A DNA stretch of 64,000 nt from Bacillota bacterium (GTDB lineage Bacteria; Bacillota; Clostridia; Lachnospirales; Lachnospiraceae): NCBI GenBank assembly GCA_023415475.1, contig JAEZKL010000017.1, forward strand, positions 1 to 64,000, read 5' to 3'. Position 1 is the first letter of the stretch. Every line of letters starts with the position of its first letter. This document shows positions 35,285 to 44,070 of this stretch, piece by piece. Under the pieces are notes generated by a model. That model saw only the letters and a program-made list of their open reading frames with translations, was not told where the DNA came from and made no database searches. A program made the translations under genes and the position numbers.

Positions 35285-37888
35285 TTATATGATCTTTCTC
35301 ACCGCTTCGCAGATGGATTTTTCTATCCCATCGCAGGTAGTGAAGGTAAAGATCCCCTTTGTATTCAGCTTCTTCTTCGGTGCATCCCCAATCCTCATTG
35401 CAATGACAGCCTTACAATCAGAAATTGTTTCAATGATGCTTTCCATCTTATCCTCATTACTGTCACACTCCTCCTGCCCTCTGCAATATCGATTTACTGT
35501 TCTTTTTTCCTTGAACACGACATTCCCATTCTGATAACGATATACATGGAATTCCGAAGCATGCCCAAAATGCTGATCTACCAAAATTCCACTTTTGGTG
35601 GCAACCGCTATCTGAATATCAGTTGCAGTAGATGTCTTTTCCTGAGCTAAAGAAATGAAATCCTGAGCCTGATCCTTACAAAGAATCCCGATGGCATCTG
35701 CTCGACACTGTCTGCAGTGGTACATCTGGGTCAGGGTCTCGCTACATTGCTTTCTCATTTGAAGGAGTTCCTCTTCACCGGCAGTCCCAAGCTTCTCAAA
35801 GACACTGCCCTCCACCGGTATCATCGGAAGGATATTCGTCATAATAGCTCCCAGCTCCTTCGCCTTCTTCACCACCTCAGGGATATGACTGTCATTAATA
35901 TCTTTAATCATAACGATATTAACCTTACACACTACCCCCCGGGAGGTAAGTAGCCGGAGCCCTGCCAGCTGGTTTGACAATAATATCGCAGCAGCAGCTT
36001 CTCCGACGTACCGCACCCCCAAATAATCCACATATTGATAAATTCTCGCACCGATGACCGGATCAACTGCATTCATTGTCACCGTAACATGGGATACTCC
36101 TAAGGCAATCAGCTCCTGCGCATACTGTGGCAGCATCAGTCCGTTGGTCGAGAGACAGAAGGTGATTCCCGGATCCTTTTCCCTAATCAGCTCCAGAGTC
36201 CGCTTTGTCTCCTCGAAATTAGCCAATGCATCTCCCGGTCCGGCAATTCCCACAACCGTTAGATTTGCTACCTTCTCCTTAACCCGTAAGAAACGCTTCA
36301 GCGCCTCTTCCGGCTTTAAGACACTTGTCGTTACACCGGGTCTGCTTTCATTCGGGCAGTCATACTTCCTCACGCAATAATTGCAGCTGATATTACACTT
36401 TGGTGCAATCGGGAGATGAATTCTGGCATACTTATGTGCCTTACAATTATAACAAGGGTGAGTCTGGGTCTTATCCTGCAGCTCTGTTACAGAGATCGGA
36501 ATGTCATCCTCATTGTCCTTATAATATTTCTCATACAGCTGTTCACGGAAGTTCTCTTCCTTATCATCGATGATTGAGTTGGTTATCTCATCCAACAATG
36601 CAAGTGCACCTTCATATCCCAGGCTTCGTAACCGCTGTCCTCCAAGATGATCATGGATAGGAAAGCCTCTTCTGATAAGACGAATTCCAAGCTTATGCGC
36701 TATCCTTCTTCCATCGGAATTACCGATCAGAACGTTCACCTTCAGTTCTCTTGCATATTTCTGAATGGTTCCAAAATCTGTGTCCTCTAAAATCTCATAC
36801 CGTTCCATCAGATACCTTGCAGCCAGGTCCTCCAGCTCCTTCTCTATCTTTTCTCTAAAGCCCGGGCACTTTGTCCCTATTGCTGTAATTACCGGCATAA
36901 TTCCATTCTCTACACAAAAGCGTACGATGCCATAGGTAAAATCCGGTTCACCATATACGACTGTAGACACCTCACTACTATATTTGTGTGCATCGATCAT
37001 AGCATCCAGATAACGACTTCTTTCTTTGTCAATATTCGATGATGCTCCCTGACTTGATAACTCTGATAGAAGAGCGATCAGTGAATCATTATCCCGAAGG
37101 CTGATCGGCAAATTGCAGGACCGGTAGGGCACTCCGTAGGTTTCATAAAGGTATCGTCCTACCGAATCCGACTCCTTGACAAAGCTTGATAGCTCAATTG
37201 TCAACCTGGCCCCAGCCATCCTGCTAATATCAGAGAGAGCAGTTCCGCCTTCCGGAAGCTTTTTATATATCATCTGATACCCTCCATCCAGATTTTCAGA
37301 TAAGTCAGGAAGGAGTATGTAATCAATTGAGTAGTGCTTCAGCAAAGCCTTCAAATATCTGGTGTCCGCCGATGATAACTGGCTCGTTACGATATTTACT
37401 CTGTTATGCTTGGTATCATCCATTGGTATACTCTTAATGATACAGTAAAGTGCTTTCATAAAGCCCTCATACTGACTGCCAGAATATCCTGCACTAGGTA
37501 CCGGGATGATGGCAATCTGCTTATACTGTGGATATTCCAAATAGAAGTGATCGATCATTCTGGGAAGATCTTCCCCAATCGTTTCGGCCAGACAGGTGGT
37601 GGCTACACCAATCACCTCCGGTTCATAGACTCGAATCAGATTCAAAAGTCCCTGAATCAGATTCTTCTCTCCGCCATACACAGTACCTTCCTCCGTAAGC
37701 GAGGAGGAGGCGATATCAACCGGCTCATTATAATGGGTAGCCATATGTCTGCGAATATAAGTACTGCAGCCCTGGGAGCCATGGAGGATGGACATACATT
37801 TCCTGATGCCATAAAATGCCGTTACTGCTCCCATGGGCATGCACATCTTACACGGGTTCACATTCAGCTTTACTAATTTTCCTCTCAT
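35285..37888 (-). CDS. nifN-B: NifN-NifB fusion, FeMo-cofactor assembly
   Basis: An 867-residue fusion of three parts. Residues about 1-430 are NifN (VNPCKMCMPMGAVTAFYG, HGSQGCSTYIRRH, TTCLAETIGED), half of the NifEN scaffold. Residues about 480-740 are NifB, a radical-SAM enzyme with C498/C502/C505 in CNISCNYC, preceded by HPCYNCKAHKYARIHLP. Residues about 755-867 are a NifX-like domain (IAVATKSGILVDQHFGHA). NifB builds the 8Fe-9S-C precursor and NifEN matures it, so the fusion can channel it. The fusion is known in clostridia. It starts immediately after the nifE stop, with AAGGGAGGAG inside the end of nifE. Confidence 0.95.
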   Translation of the reverse strand: MRGKLVKLNVNPCKMCMPMGAVTAFYGIRKCMSILHGSQGCSTYIRRHMATHYNEPVDIASSSLTEEGTVYGGEKNLIQGLLNLIRVYEPEVIGVATTCLAETIGEDLPRMIDHFYLEYPQYKQIAIIPVPSAGYSGSQYEGFMKALYCIIKSIPMDDTKHNRVNIVTSQLSSADTRYLKALLKHYSIDYILLPDLSENLDGGYQMIYKKLPEGGTALSDISRMAGARLTIELSSFVKESDSVGRYLYETYGVPYRSCNLPISLRDNDSLIALLSELSSQGASSNIDKERSRYLDAMIDAHKYSSEVSTVVYGEPDFTYGIVRFCVENGIMPVITAIGTKCPGFREKIEKELEDLAARYLMERYEILEDTDFGTIQKYARELKVNVLIGNSDGRRIAHKLGIRLIRRGFPIHDHLGGQRLRSLGYEGALALLDEITNSIIDDKEENFREQLYEKYYKDNEDDIPISVTELQDKTQTHPCYNCKAHKYARIHLPIAPKCNISCNYCVRKYDCPNESRPGVTTSVLKPEEALKRFLRVKEKVANLTVVGIAGPGDALANFEETKRTLELIREKDPGITFCLSTNGLMLPQYAQELIALGVSHVTVTMNAVDPVIGARIYQYVDYLGVRYVGEAAAAILLSNQLAGLRLLTSRGVVCKVNIVMIKDINDSHIPEVVKKAKELGAIMTNILPMIPVEGSVFEKLGTAGEEELLQMRKQCSETLTQMYHCRQCRADAIGILCKDQAQDFISLAQEKTSTATDIQIAVATKSGILVDQHFGHASEFHVYRYQNGNVVFKEKRTVNRYCRGQEECDSNEDKMESIIETISDCKAVIAMRIGDAPKKKLNTKGIFTFTTCDGIEKSICEAVRKII

Positions 37889-39235
37889 TTAGGCTCCTCC
37901 CTTCTTAAGATAATCCCATACGGGATGACAGATGCTGCGATAAATTTCCTCCGTAAAATTAACCACTCCGTCAAAGCCACAGAGGGGGTGCTTCCTCTCG
38001 TGATTATGATCACAGAAAGCCACACCCAGCTTATAAGCTAACGGTCTTTCCTTCACACCGCCCACCAAAATATCTGCCTTCTTCTCTCGGATGAACTTCT
38101 CCAACTCGGCAGGATTGGTATCATCCAGAATAACCGTATTCTCATTCACTAGATTTGTAATCAGCTCATAATCCTCACTTTTCCCTGTCTGAGTACCGAC
38201 TACGACTGTTTCTATACCGAGGGACCTAAACTGTTTAATCAGGGAAATAGCCTTGAAGCCTCCACCGACATAGATTGCTGCCCGCTTACCCGCTAAATTG
38301 CTCCGATAGCGGGAAAGGAAATACTCCAACTGTTTACTCTGCTCCGAACAAAACCGGATTGCTTCCTTTCGCGCCTCATAATCCCCCAAGGCTTCCGCAA
38401 TTCGTATCAAGGAATTCATCGTATCCTCAATTCCATAAAAGCTTACCTTAATATAGGGGATTCCAAGCTCCTCCTCCATCCGATCGGCCAGATACGTACT
38501 GGAACCGGCACATTGAACCACATTCAGACTTGCAGCCGGAGCCTTGATCAAGGTATCATAACAGGAATCCCCTGTTATCGTCGAGATTACGTTAACCCCC
38601 ATCTTTTTTAGATAATCCTTTACGATCCATAGCTCACCGGCGAGATTAAAATCCCCTAATATATTAATTCCTATTTGCTTCTTTGGCCGATGAGGTGTGA
38701 GTAATTCCATGATTGCATCACAGGCTAGCTTATAGCCAACGGACTTATTACCGGAAAAGCCCGGGGATTTTACCGGTATGACGCGAACCTTATACTTCTC
38801 CGATATCCTTTTACAGATTGCCTCCACATCATCTCCGATTACTCCGACAATACAGGTAGCATACACAAAGATAAGCTTTGGATGGTGATTTTCTATGATT
38901 TCCTCCAGTGCCTCCGATAATTTCTCTTCTCCTCCGAAAATCACATCTCTTTCCTGCAAATCAGTGGAAAAGCTGTTTCTGTACAAGTCCGATCCACTGC
39001 TAAGACTTCCTCGGATGTCCCAGGTATAACTAGCACATCCGATTGGCCCATGTACTACATGAAATGCATCCGTGATCGGATTCAGTACCACCCGGGCTCC
39101 ACAGTAGACACAGGCTCTCTGGCTGACTGAACCGGAAACACTATTGCTGTCACAACGAATTCCTTTCGTGCTGCAGCCCTCCTGCTTTCGTAAAATAAAA
39201 TCTCTTCGATCGTCCAAAACACTTGTATCTACCAT
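37889..39235 (-). CDS. nifE: FeMo-cofactor scaffold NifE
   Basis: The 448-residue protein matches NifE: RACVYCGARVVLNP-type N terminus (ACVYCGARVVLNPITDAFHV), HGPIGCASYTWDIRGS, FGGEEKLSEAL, ATCIVGVIGDD and VQCAGSSTYLADRMEEELG. Cysteines corresponding to the P-cluster-like site are retained, as expected for the L-cluster scaffold. It forms the NifEN complex with the NifN part of the next gene. ATG 39235 lies nine bases after GGAAAGGAA; a GTG three codons earlier overlaps the site. It follows nifK by 30 bases. Confidence 0.95.
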   Translation of the reverse strand: MVDTSVLDDRRDFILRKQEGCSTKGIRCDSNSVSGSVSQRACVYCGARVVLNPITDAFHVVHGPIGCASYTWDIRGSLSSGSDLYRNSFSTDLQERDVIFGGEEKLSEALEEIIENHHPKLIFVYATCIVGVIGDDVEAICKRISEKYKVRVIPVKSPGFSGNKSVGYKLACDAIMELLTPHRPKKQIGINILGDFNLAGELWIVKDYLKKMGVNVISTITGDSCYDTLIKAPAASLNVVQCAGSSTYLADRMEEELGIPYIKVSFYGIEDTMNSLIRIAEALGDYEARKEAIRFCSEQSKQLEYFLSRYRSNLAGKRAAIYVGGGFKAISLIKQFRSLGIETVVVGTQTGKSEDYELITNLVNENTVILDDTNPAELEKFIREKKADILVGGVKERPLAYKLGVAFCDHNHERKHPLCGFDGVVNFTEEIYRSICHPVWDYLKKGGA

Positions 39236-39265
39236 AGGATGCACTTCCTTTCCATTAAGATATCC

Positions 39266-40630
39266 CTACAAGACCATCTCGAAATCTTCTTCTGCCGCGT
39301 CGCGATCCTGGCGGTCCATCAGAGCGCCACTGATGATCTCCGCTAATCGCATGCCGCCCCGGTATCCCACTAATGGCATATAAGAATGAATGTAGCGGTC
39401 AATGATCGGAAATCCTGCCCGTACAAAGGGGATATCCTCTGCTCTTGCGATATATTTACCGTGGGTTCCGCCAATTAACAGGTCCACACTGTCCTGCTTG
39501 ATCCACTGGTGTAATTCAAACAAATCTCCTGATGCCCTCGCCTTACTGCCCTCTACTCCAAACTTGATAAGCAATTCCTGAGCTTCCTGTTCAAAGGCTT
39601 CTCCCGGTGTGCCCGTCACCAGATACTTCGGTATCATACCCATCTCAAGTATAAATTCTGCGAGACCAAGCACTGTATCCGGATCACCGAATATAGCTAC
39701 CTTCTTATTGTAGGTATAGGGGTGTATATCGATCAGAATATCTACCAGCTGGCCTCTCTCCTCCTCCAGCTCATAAGGAACCGGATTCTTTGTATAGCTC
39801 TGTAACGCCATGATATATTCGTCAGTCCTTCCGATGCCGATGGGAAGGGATAATATTTTATAGGGAACATTGCATTTTCTTGAAAGAGTAAGGGCAGGTG
39901 CTTCACTTGCCGCTTTTCCCATTGCAAGGGTAAGATTGGTATCTCCAAGTGACTTGATCTCCTCTACCGTAGTGCCGCCTTTCGGATACAGTTCGAACTT
40001 TCCGGTCATCGGACTGTCCATCACTCCACTGGTATTCGGCAGCATCGTATAGGAGACCTGCATCACCTTGGCAATCCGCTTCATTTCTCTCATGTCTCCG
40101 GGATTGACAAAGCCGGGTAGCAGTGTTACCTTCCCATTCTTCTTACCCGTGGAGTCGGAGAGATAACTGATAAAGCTTGCAACCATATTACTAAAGCCGG
40201 TAATATGAGAACCCTTATAGCTGGGCGTATTGGTATGAACCATATACTTTCCTTCCGGAATATCAATCCCTTGAATTAGTGCATTCAAGTCATCGCCGAT
40301 GGTTTCTGATAGACAGGTAGTATGCACGGCAATGATTTTCGGGTTATAAATATCAAATATGTTCTTTGCCGCAGTCTTCAGATTGGTTCCCCCACCAAAT
40401 ACAGAAGCGCCCTCTGTAAAGGAACTGGAGGACGCCATTGCCGGATCTTTAAAGTGCCTGGTTAAAAACATTCTGTGAAATGCACAACAGCCTTGAGAAC
40501 CATGGCTATGCGGCATACATTGGTGTACTCCGAGCGCTGCATACATGGCACCAACGGGCTGACAGGTCTTGGCCGGATTGACCCGGAGTGCACTGCGGTC
40601 ATAGGTTTCCTTTCTGGTATAATCTAGCAT
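39266..40630 (-). CDS. nifK: Nitrogenase MoFe protein beta chain
   Basis: The 454-residue beta chain has the P-cluster cysteines in NPAKTCQPVGAMYAALG, HGSQGCCAFHRMFL and HTTCLSETIGDD. It lacks the N-terminal extension of proteobacterial NifK (about 520 residues), as in clostridial NifK. It forms the alpha2-beta2 MoFe protein with NifD, carrying the P-cluster at the interface. Its ATG overlaps the nifD stop by seven bases (ATGCTAG), with GGAGGTGA in the last nifD codons, so translation is coupled to nifD. Confidence 0.97.
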   Translation of the reverse strand: MLDYTRKETYDRSALRVNPAKTCQPVGAMYAALGVHQCMPHSHGSQGCCAFHRMFLTRHFKDPAMASSSSFTEGASVFGGGTNLKTAAKNIFDIYNPKIIAVHTTCLSETIGDDLNALIQGIDIPEGKYMVHTNTPSYKGSHITGFSNMVASFISYLSDSTGKKNGKVTLLPGFVNPGDMREMKRIAKVMQVSYTMLPNTSGVMDSPMTGKFELYPKGGTTVEEIKSLGDTNLTLAMGKAASEAPALTLSRKCNVPYKILSLPIGIGRTDEYIMALQSYTKNPVPYELEEERGQLVDILIDIHPYTYNKKVAIFGDPDTVLGLAEFILEMGMIPKYLVTGTPGEAFEQEAQELLIKFGVEGSKARASGDLFELHQWIKQDSVDLLIGGTHGKYIARAEDIPFVRAGFPIIDRYIHSYMPLVGYRGGMRLAEIISGALMDRQDRDAAEEDFEMVL

Positions 40631-42222
40631 GCGGTTTCACCTCCATATGTTCCCTCTAAGCTGGGTGTCGTCTTCCAGGGTGCCTTTACATAGCTCCAGG
40701 CCGGTGTATAGATTCCCATGGTGATATCCCTTGCAAAATTAACAGCTCCCCGGAAGCAGGAATAGGGCCCGCTATAATCATAGGAATGCAGCTGTCTTGA
40801 CAGGACACCGCTCTTTTGTGCTACGAATTTATCCTTGATACCGGAGAAAAAGATATCCGGTTTCAGTAATTTTAGGAACTCCTCCGTCTCAAAGTGGTTC
40901 AGGTCATCCACCATGTAGGTACCGTTCTGCATATCCTTCACCATACCTCCGTAATAATCGATCCGCTTCTCTTCTTTTAGCTTATTCAGATCCTCCTCGG
41001 ACAAATAAACATGATATTTTGCAGAATCCGGTTCTACCGTAATGGATTCGATATTCTTACTGTCCGCATCTGTCTTGACAAAGGGAAGCACCTCACGGCC
41101 TTCGTATTCCTCCCGATGACCGAATTCATAACCGGCTAATACTGTGTGTACACCTAAATCATGTAACAGGAACTGATAGTGGTGCGCTCTGGAGCCCCCG
41201 ACATATATGGCTGCAGTCTTTCCCTTCAGCTTACTCTTATAATAGTCCATATCCTCCCGTACCACCTCAAGCTCATCAGCAATCACTTCTTCTGTTCTTG
41301 CAGTCAGTTCCGGATCGTTGAAGTATCTTGCAATATTACGTATCGTCTCTATCGTACCTTCGACTCCGATAAAATTGACCTTCATCCACGGGACTCCGTA
41401 CTTTGTCTCAATAAGCTCTGCGATATAATTAATCGATCGATGACACTGTACCAGACTCAAATTTGCTTTATGGGCATTACTGAGATCCTCGATGCTGCTG
41501 TCACCCGTAAAGGTGGAGACTACCTCATAGCCGATCCGTTTAAGGAGGCGTTCTGTCTCCCAGCCATCACCACCTATATTATATTCACCGAGCAGGTTCA
41601 CACAGAATTTATTCTTTATCTCACGATCACCCTCACCAATTACGTACCGGACCAGCTGATTGTTCGCAATGTGGTGACCGGCAGATTGGCTGACACCCTT
41701 ATAACCCTCACAGCTAAAAGCGATGCATTTGATTTTGTACTCCTGCTCTGCCCATTTCGCTACCGCATGGATGTCATCACCAATCAGCCCTACCGGACAG
41801 GTGGAACAAATGAATATCGCAGGCGGATGAAAAAGCTCCATCGCTTCCTCGATGGCTTTCTTCAGCTTCTTTTCACCACCGAATACGATATCAGGCTCCT
41901 GCAGATCCGTCGAAAAACAATATTGTAGATAATTCGGCGTATCGCCCTCTTTCTTTGCCTTATGTCTTCTGGTGCCCCAGGAATAATAAGCACAGCCGAT
42001 AGGGCCGTGGGTGATAATAAAGGCATCCTTGATGGGTCCCAACACAACACCCTTACAGCCTGCATAGCAGCAGCCTCTCTGTGTAATGATACCCGGTATC
42101 GTTCTTACATTGGCCGCGATCTCGTTATTGTTATCATTATTATTTACATTGACCATATGCTCTTTTCGGTTCTTATATACTTTGGAATTATATTGATCCA
42201 ATACCTTGCTCATGACATTCAT
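40624..42222 (-). CDS. nifD: Nitrogenase MoFe protein alpha chain
   Basis: The 532-residue alpha chain shows P-cluster cysteines (QRGCCYAGCKGVVLGP, THGPIGCAYYSW, CSTCPVGLIGDD), the substrate-site His in SQSAGHHIAN, the FeMo-co Cys in VQCHRSINYIAE and its His in QLHSYDYSGPY. About 50 extra residues (about 380-430, a Lys/Glu/Asp-rich stretch around EEDLNKLKEEKRIDYY) form the insertion characteristic of clostridial NifD. All motifs fit molybdenum nitrogenase rather than Vnf or Anf, and no nifG-type delta-subunit gene is present. ATG 42222 is set by AAGGAGG eight bases upstream, although two earlier in-frame starts exist. Confidence 0.97.
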   Translation of the reverse strand: MNVMSKVLDQYNSKVYKNRKEHMVNVNNNDNNNEIAANVRTIPGIITQRGCCYAGCKGVVLGPIKDAFIITHGPIGCAYYSWGTRRHKAKKEGDTPNYLQYCFSTDLQEPDIVFGGEKKLKKAIEEAMELFHPPAIFICSTCPVGLIGDDIHAVAKWAEQEYKIKCIAFSCEGYKGVSQSAGHHIANNQLVRYVIGEGDREIKNKFCVNLLGEYNIGGDGWETERLLKRIGYEVVSTFTGDSSIEDLSNAHKANLSLVQCHRSINYIAELIETKYGVPWMKVNFIGVEGTIETIRNIARYFNDPELTARTEEVIADELEVVREDMDYYKSKLKGKTAAIYVGGSRAHHYQFLLHDLGVHTVLAGYEFGHREEYEGREVLPFVKTDADSKNIESITVEPDSAKYHVYLSEEDLNKLKEEKRIDYYGGMVKDMQNGTYMVDDLNHFETEEFLKLLKPDIFFSGIKDKFVAQKSGVLSRQLHSYDYSGPYSCFRGAVNFARDITMGIYTPAWSYVKAPWKTTPSLEGTYGGETAC

Positions 42223-42235
42223 AGCCATCACCTCC

Positions 42236-42619
42236 TTAATATGCTTCGGTCGTCATCTCTCCATTACGTACCCGGTAATTCTCCAGGATTGGTAACAAGA
42301 ATATTTTACCATCCCCCGGATTACCCTCACTGTTCACCTCCATAATCGCATTCACAACCTGATCCAAATCCTTATCATCAACAATGACGGTAAAGACCCG
42401 TTTGGGTATTAATCGGCTGCTTTCGGAAAGATATTCTCCCTGAGCTGTTGCCGGTACTTCACCTGCTTCGACGATGGAACAAAGCAATGTCATATCGATT
42501 AGCTTCTTTCCTCTTCCCAGCACCTTTCTACAGGTAAATGCAGGAAAACCGGCATTCGCTAGTGCTTCCTTTGTCACATTCACTTTGTTCTGTCGGACGA
42601 TTGCCATAACTTCCTTCAT
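42236..42619 (-). CDS. nifI2: PII-like nitrogenase regulator NifI2
   Basis: The 127-residue GlnB-family protein has the NifI2 pattern: MKEVMAIVRQNKVNVTKEAL, the CRKVLGRGKK T-loop base, a long T-loop and VIVDDKDLDQVV...GDGKIFLLP. NifI1 and NifI2 act together: under ammonium sufficiency they bind dinitrogenase and block reduction by NifH, and 2-oxoglutarate/ATP relieves this. The function is transferred from archaeal and other NifI pairs. It lies between nifI1 and nifD, with AGGAGGG before its ATG. Confidence 0.94.
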   Translation of the reverse strand: MKEVMAIVRQNKVNVTKEALANAGFPAFTCRKVLGRGKKLIDMTLLCSIVEAGEVPATAQGEYLSESSRLIPKRVFTVIVDDKDLDQVVNAIMEVNSEGNPGDGKIFLLPILENYRVRNGEMTTEAY

Positions 42620-42630
42620 ATTAATCCCTC

Positions 42631-42957
42631 CTACAGACCTTTCTTCTTCGTACTGATGGTATAGGCTTCCTCCACCGGACTCACGAAGATTCGTCCATCG
42701 CCAAAATGTCCTTCCTCTCCCGTTCTTGCGTACTTCATTATGATTTTAATCACATCATCCTTATCATTGTCCTCAACCACCATTAACAGCATTTCCTTAG
42801 GAATTTCATCATAGTAAACCTCACCTACCTTGACCCCTTTTTGCTTACCACGGCCAAATACGTCCATTTTGGTTACCGCCGGATAGCCTGCTGCCAGCAA
42901 TTCCGATAGTACAATCCCCACCTTCTCGGGACGAATAATTGCTCTCACTAATACCAT
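42631..42957 (-). CDS. nifI1: PII-like nitrogenase regulator NifI1
   Basis: The 108-residue GlnB-like protein has RAIIRPEKVGIVLSELLAAG, MDVFGRGKQKG, a T-loop (VKVGEVYYDEIPKE) and the C-terminal VVEDNDKDDVIKIIMKYA...GHFGDGRIFVSPVEEAY. Its position directly after nifH and before nifI2-nifD is the diagnostic NifI1 arrangement. It senses 2-oxoglutarate and adenine nucleotides for post-translational nitrogenase switch-off. GGGAGGTAAGGAT precedes its ATG. The Tyr of GlnB uridylylation is not in its usual context, fitting NifI rather than GlnB. Confidence 0.94.
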   Translation of the reverse strand: MVLVRAIIRPEKVGIVLSELLAAGYPAVTKMDVFGRGKQKGVKVGEVYYDEIPKEMLLMVVEDNDKDDVIKIIMKYARTGEEGHFGDGRIFVSPVEEAYTISTKKKGL

Positions 42958-42979
42958 ATCCTTACCTCCCTCTCATGAT

Positions 42980-43801
42980 TTACACATCCAAGATACCATG
43001 CTCCATCAACAGTTCCTCCAAACGTTCCTGCTTCATGGGCTTTGGTATCACAAACATATCGTTACCGTCAATCTTCTGAGCCAAAGCACGGTACTCATCC
43101 GCCTGATTGGCTGTCGGATCGTAATCGATAACCGTCTTCTTATTTATCTCTGCTCTCTGAACCATATTGTCTCTGGGAACGAAATGAATCATCTGGGAAC
43201 CCAGTTCCTTAGCAAAAGCAGCAACCAGCTCGGCCTCACCGTCTACCTTTCTGGAGTTACAGATGATCCCACCTAACCGAACTCCACCGGTACTTGCATA
43301 CTTCTGTATACCCTTCGAGATGTTATTCGCTGCATAGAGCGCCATCATTTCTCCTGAAGCGACGATATAGATCTCCTGTGCCTTGCCTTCTCGGATTGGC
43401 ATTGCAAAGCCGCCGCACACAACATCACCGAGTACATCGTAGAATACGTAATCAAGATCCTCCGTATAAGCTCCCAGCTGCTCCAGCAGATTAATGGAGG
43501 TGATAATTCCTCGACCGGCACAGCCAACACCGGGTTCCGGGCCACCTGACTCTACACAGCGAATATTAGCAAAACCCCTCTTCATGATGAACTCCAGATC
43601 AATGTCCTCTCCTTCTTCTCTTAAGGTATCAAGTACTGTCTTCTGTGCCAAACCACCAAGGATTAACCTTGTGGAATCTGCCTTAGGATCACATCCGACG
43701 ATCATGATGTTCTTGCCCATCTCTCCGAGTCCGGCGGTCAAGTTCTGTGTTGTAGTGGACTTCCCGATTCCACCCTTGCCATAAATTGCAACCTGTCTCA
43801 T
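42980..43801 (-). CDS. nifH: Nitrogenase iron protein (dinitrogenase reductase)
   Basis: The 273-residue protein begins with the ATP site YGKGGIGKSTTTQNL. The [4Fe-4S] cysteines are in GVGCAGRG (whose Arg is the DraT target in other organisms) and DVVCGGFAMP. VGCDPKADSTRLILGG is switch-like. It transfers electrons to NifDK with ATP hydrolysis and also takes part in cofactor maturation. The start is ATG 43801 after AAGGAGGG; an in-frame ORF extends upstream across a palindrome but has no site. It is first in the nif operon, behind a leader with a promoter and terminator. Confidence 0.97.
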   Translation of the reverse strand: MRQVAIYGKGGIGKSTTTQNLTAGLGEMGKNIMIVGCDPKADSTRLILGGLAQKTVLDTLREEGEDIDLEFIMKRGFANIRCVESGGPEPGVGCAGRGIITSINLLEQLGAYTEDLDYVFYDVLGDVVCGGFAMPIREGKAQEIYIVASGEMMALYAANNISKGIQKYASTGGVRLGGIICNSRKVDGEAELVAAFAKELGSQMIHFVPRDNMVQRAEINKKTVIDYDPTANQADEYRALAQKIDGNDMFVIPKPMKQERLEELLMEHGILDV

Positions 43802-43824
43802 ATGAAATCCCTCCTTAATTAAAA

Positions 43825-43856
43825 CGATAGAAAGCACGCTTCGCGAACTTTCTATT
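43825..43856 (-). repeat. Palindrome in the nifH 5' leader
   Basis: ATAGAAAG (43827-43834) and CTTTCTAT (43848-43855) enclose CACGCTTCGCGAA, with an inner CGC-TTC-GCG stem. It lies nine bases from the nifH ribosome site. Copies or parts of this GCTTCGC family occur at 2079, 8001, 46931 and 50278. Confidence 0.7.
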
Positions 43857-43866
43857 GTCATGAATG

Positions 43867-43904
43867 AAAAAAGACGCCATCACCCGGTAATGGGTAATGA
43901 CGTC
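43867..43904 (-). terminator. Intrinsic terminator between nrdJ and nifH
   Basis: A 13-bp stem (minus strand GACGTCATTACCC with GGGTGATGGCGTC) closes the six-base loop ATTACC and is followed by TTTTTT. It lies downstream of the predicted nif promoter and 66 bases before the nifH ATG, so it is either the nrdJ terminator or an attenuator in the nif leader. Confidence 0.85.
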
Positions 43905-43953
43905 TTTGTCTATAGGTGTCTAAGACTTTATGTTGCAATTCTATCATCCTTAA

Positions 43954-43982
43954 ATTGAACTTTCAATACATCGAATTGTCAA
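43954..43982 (-). promoter_or_regulatory. Candidate nif operon promoter
   Basis: TTGACA (43982..43977) and TTCAAT (43959..43954) on the minus strand are spaced by 17 nt. The -35 is consensus and the -10 weak, as for an activated promoter. No usable promoter was found between the terminator and nifH. Confidence 0.5.
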
Positions 43983-44070
43983 AATTATAACTAACTTTAC
44001 GACTTTTATTACACAATATAACCTAACATCTTTGTAAAATGCTAAAAATCAAATATAAGAACTCCCTCCG

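Noticed and set aside
41179..41928. A 249-codon + strand ORF opposite nifD
   Set aside because: It lies wholly antisense to nifD, whose motifs are complete, has no ribosome site, and its translation shows no domain pattern. It is a codon-bias shadow.
43867..43904. ANTAR-type antitermination hairpin in the nif leader
   Set aside because: The loop is six bases (ATTACC) as in ANTAR sites, but position 4 is A rather than the required G, and no second matching hairpin was found upstream. Kept only as a terminator/attenuator.
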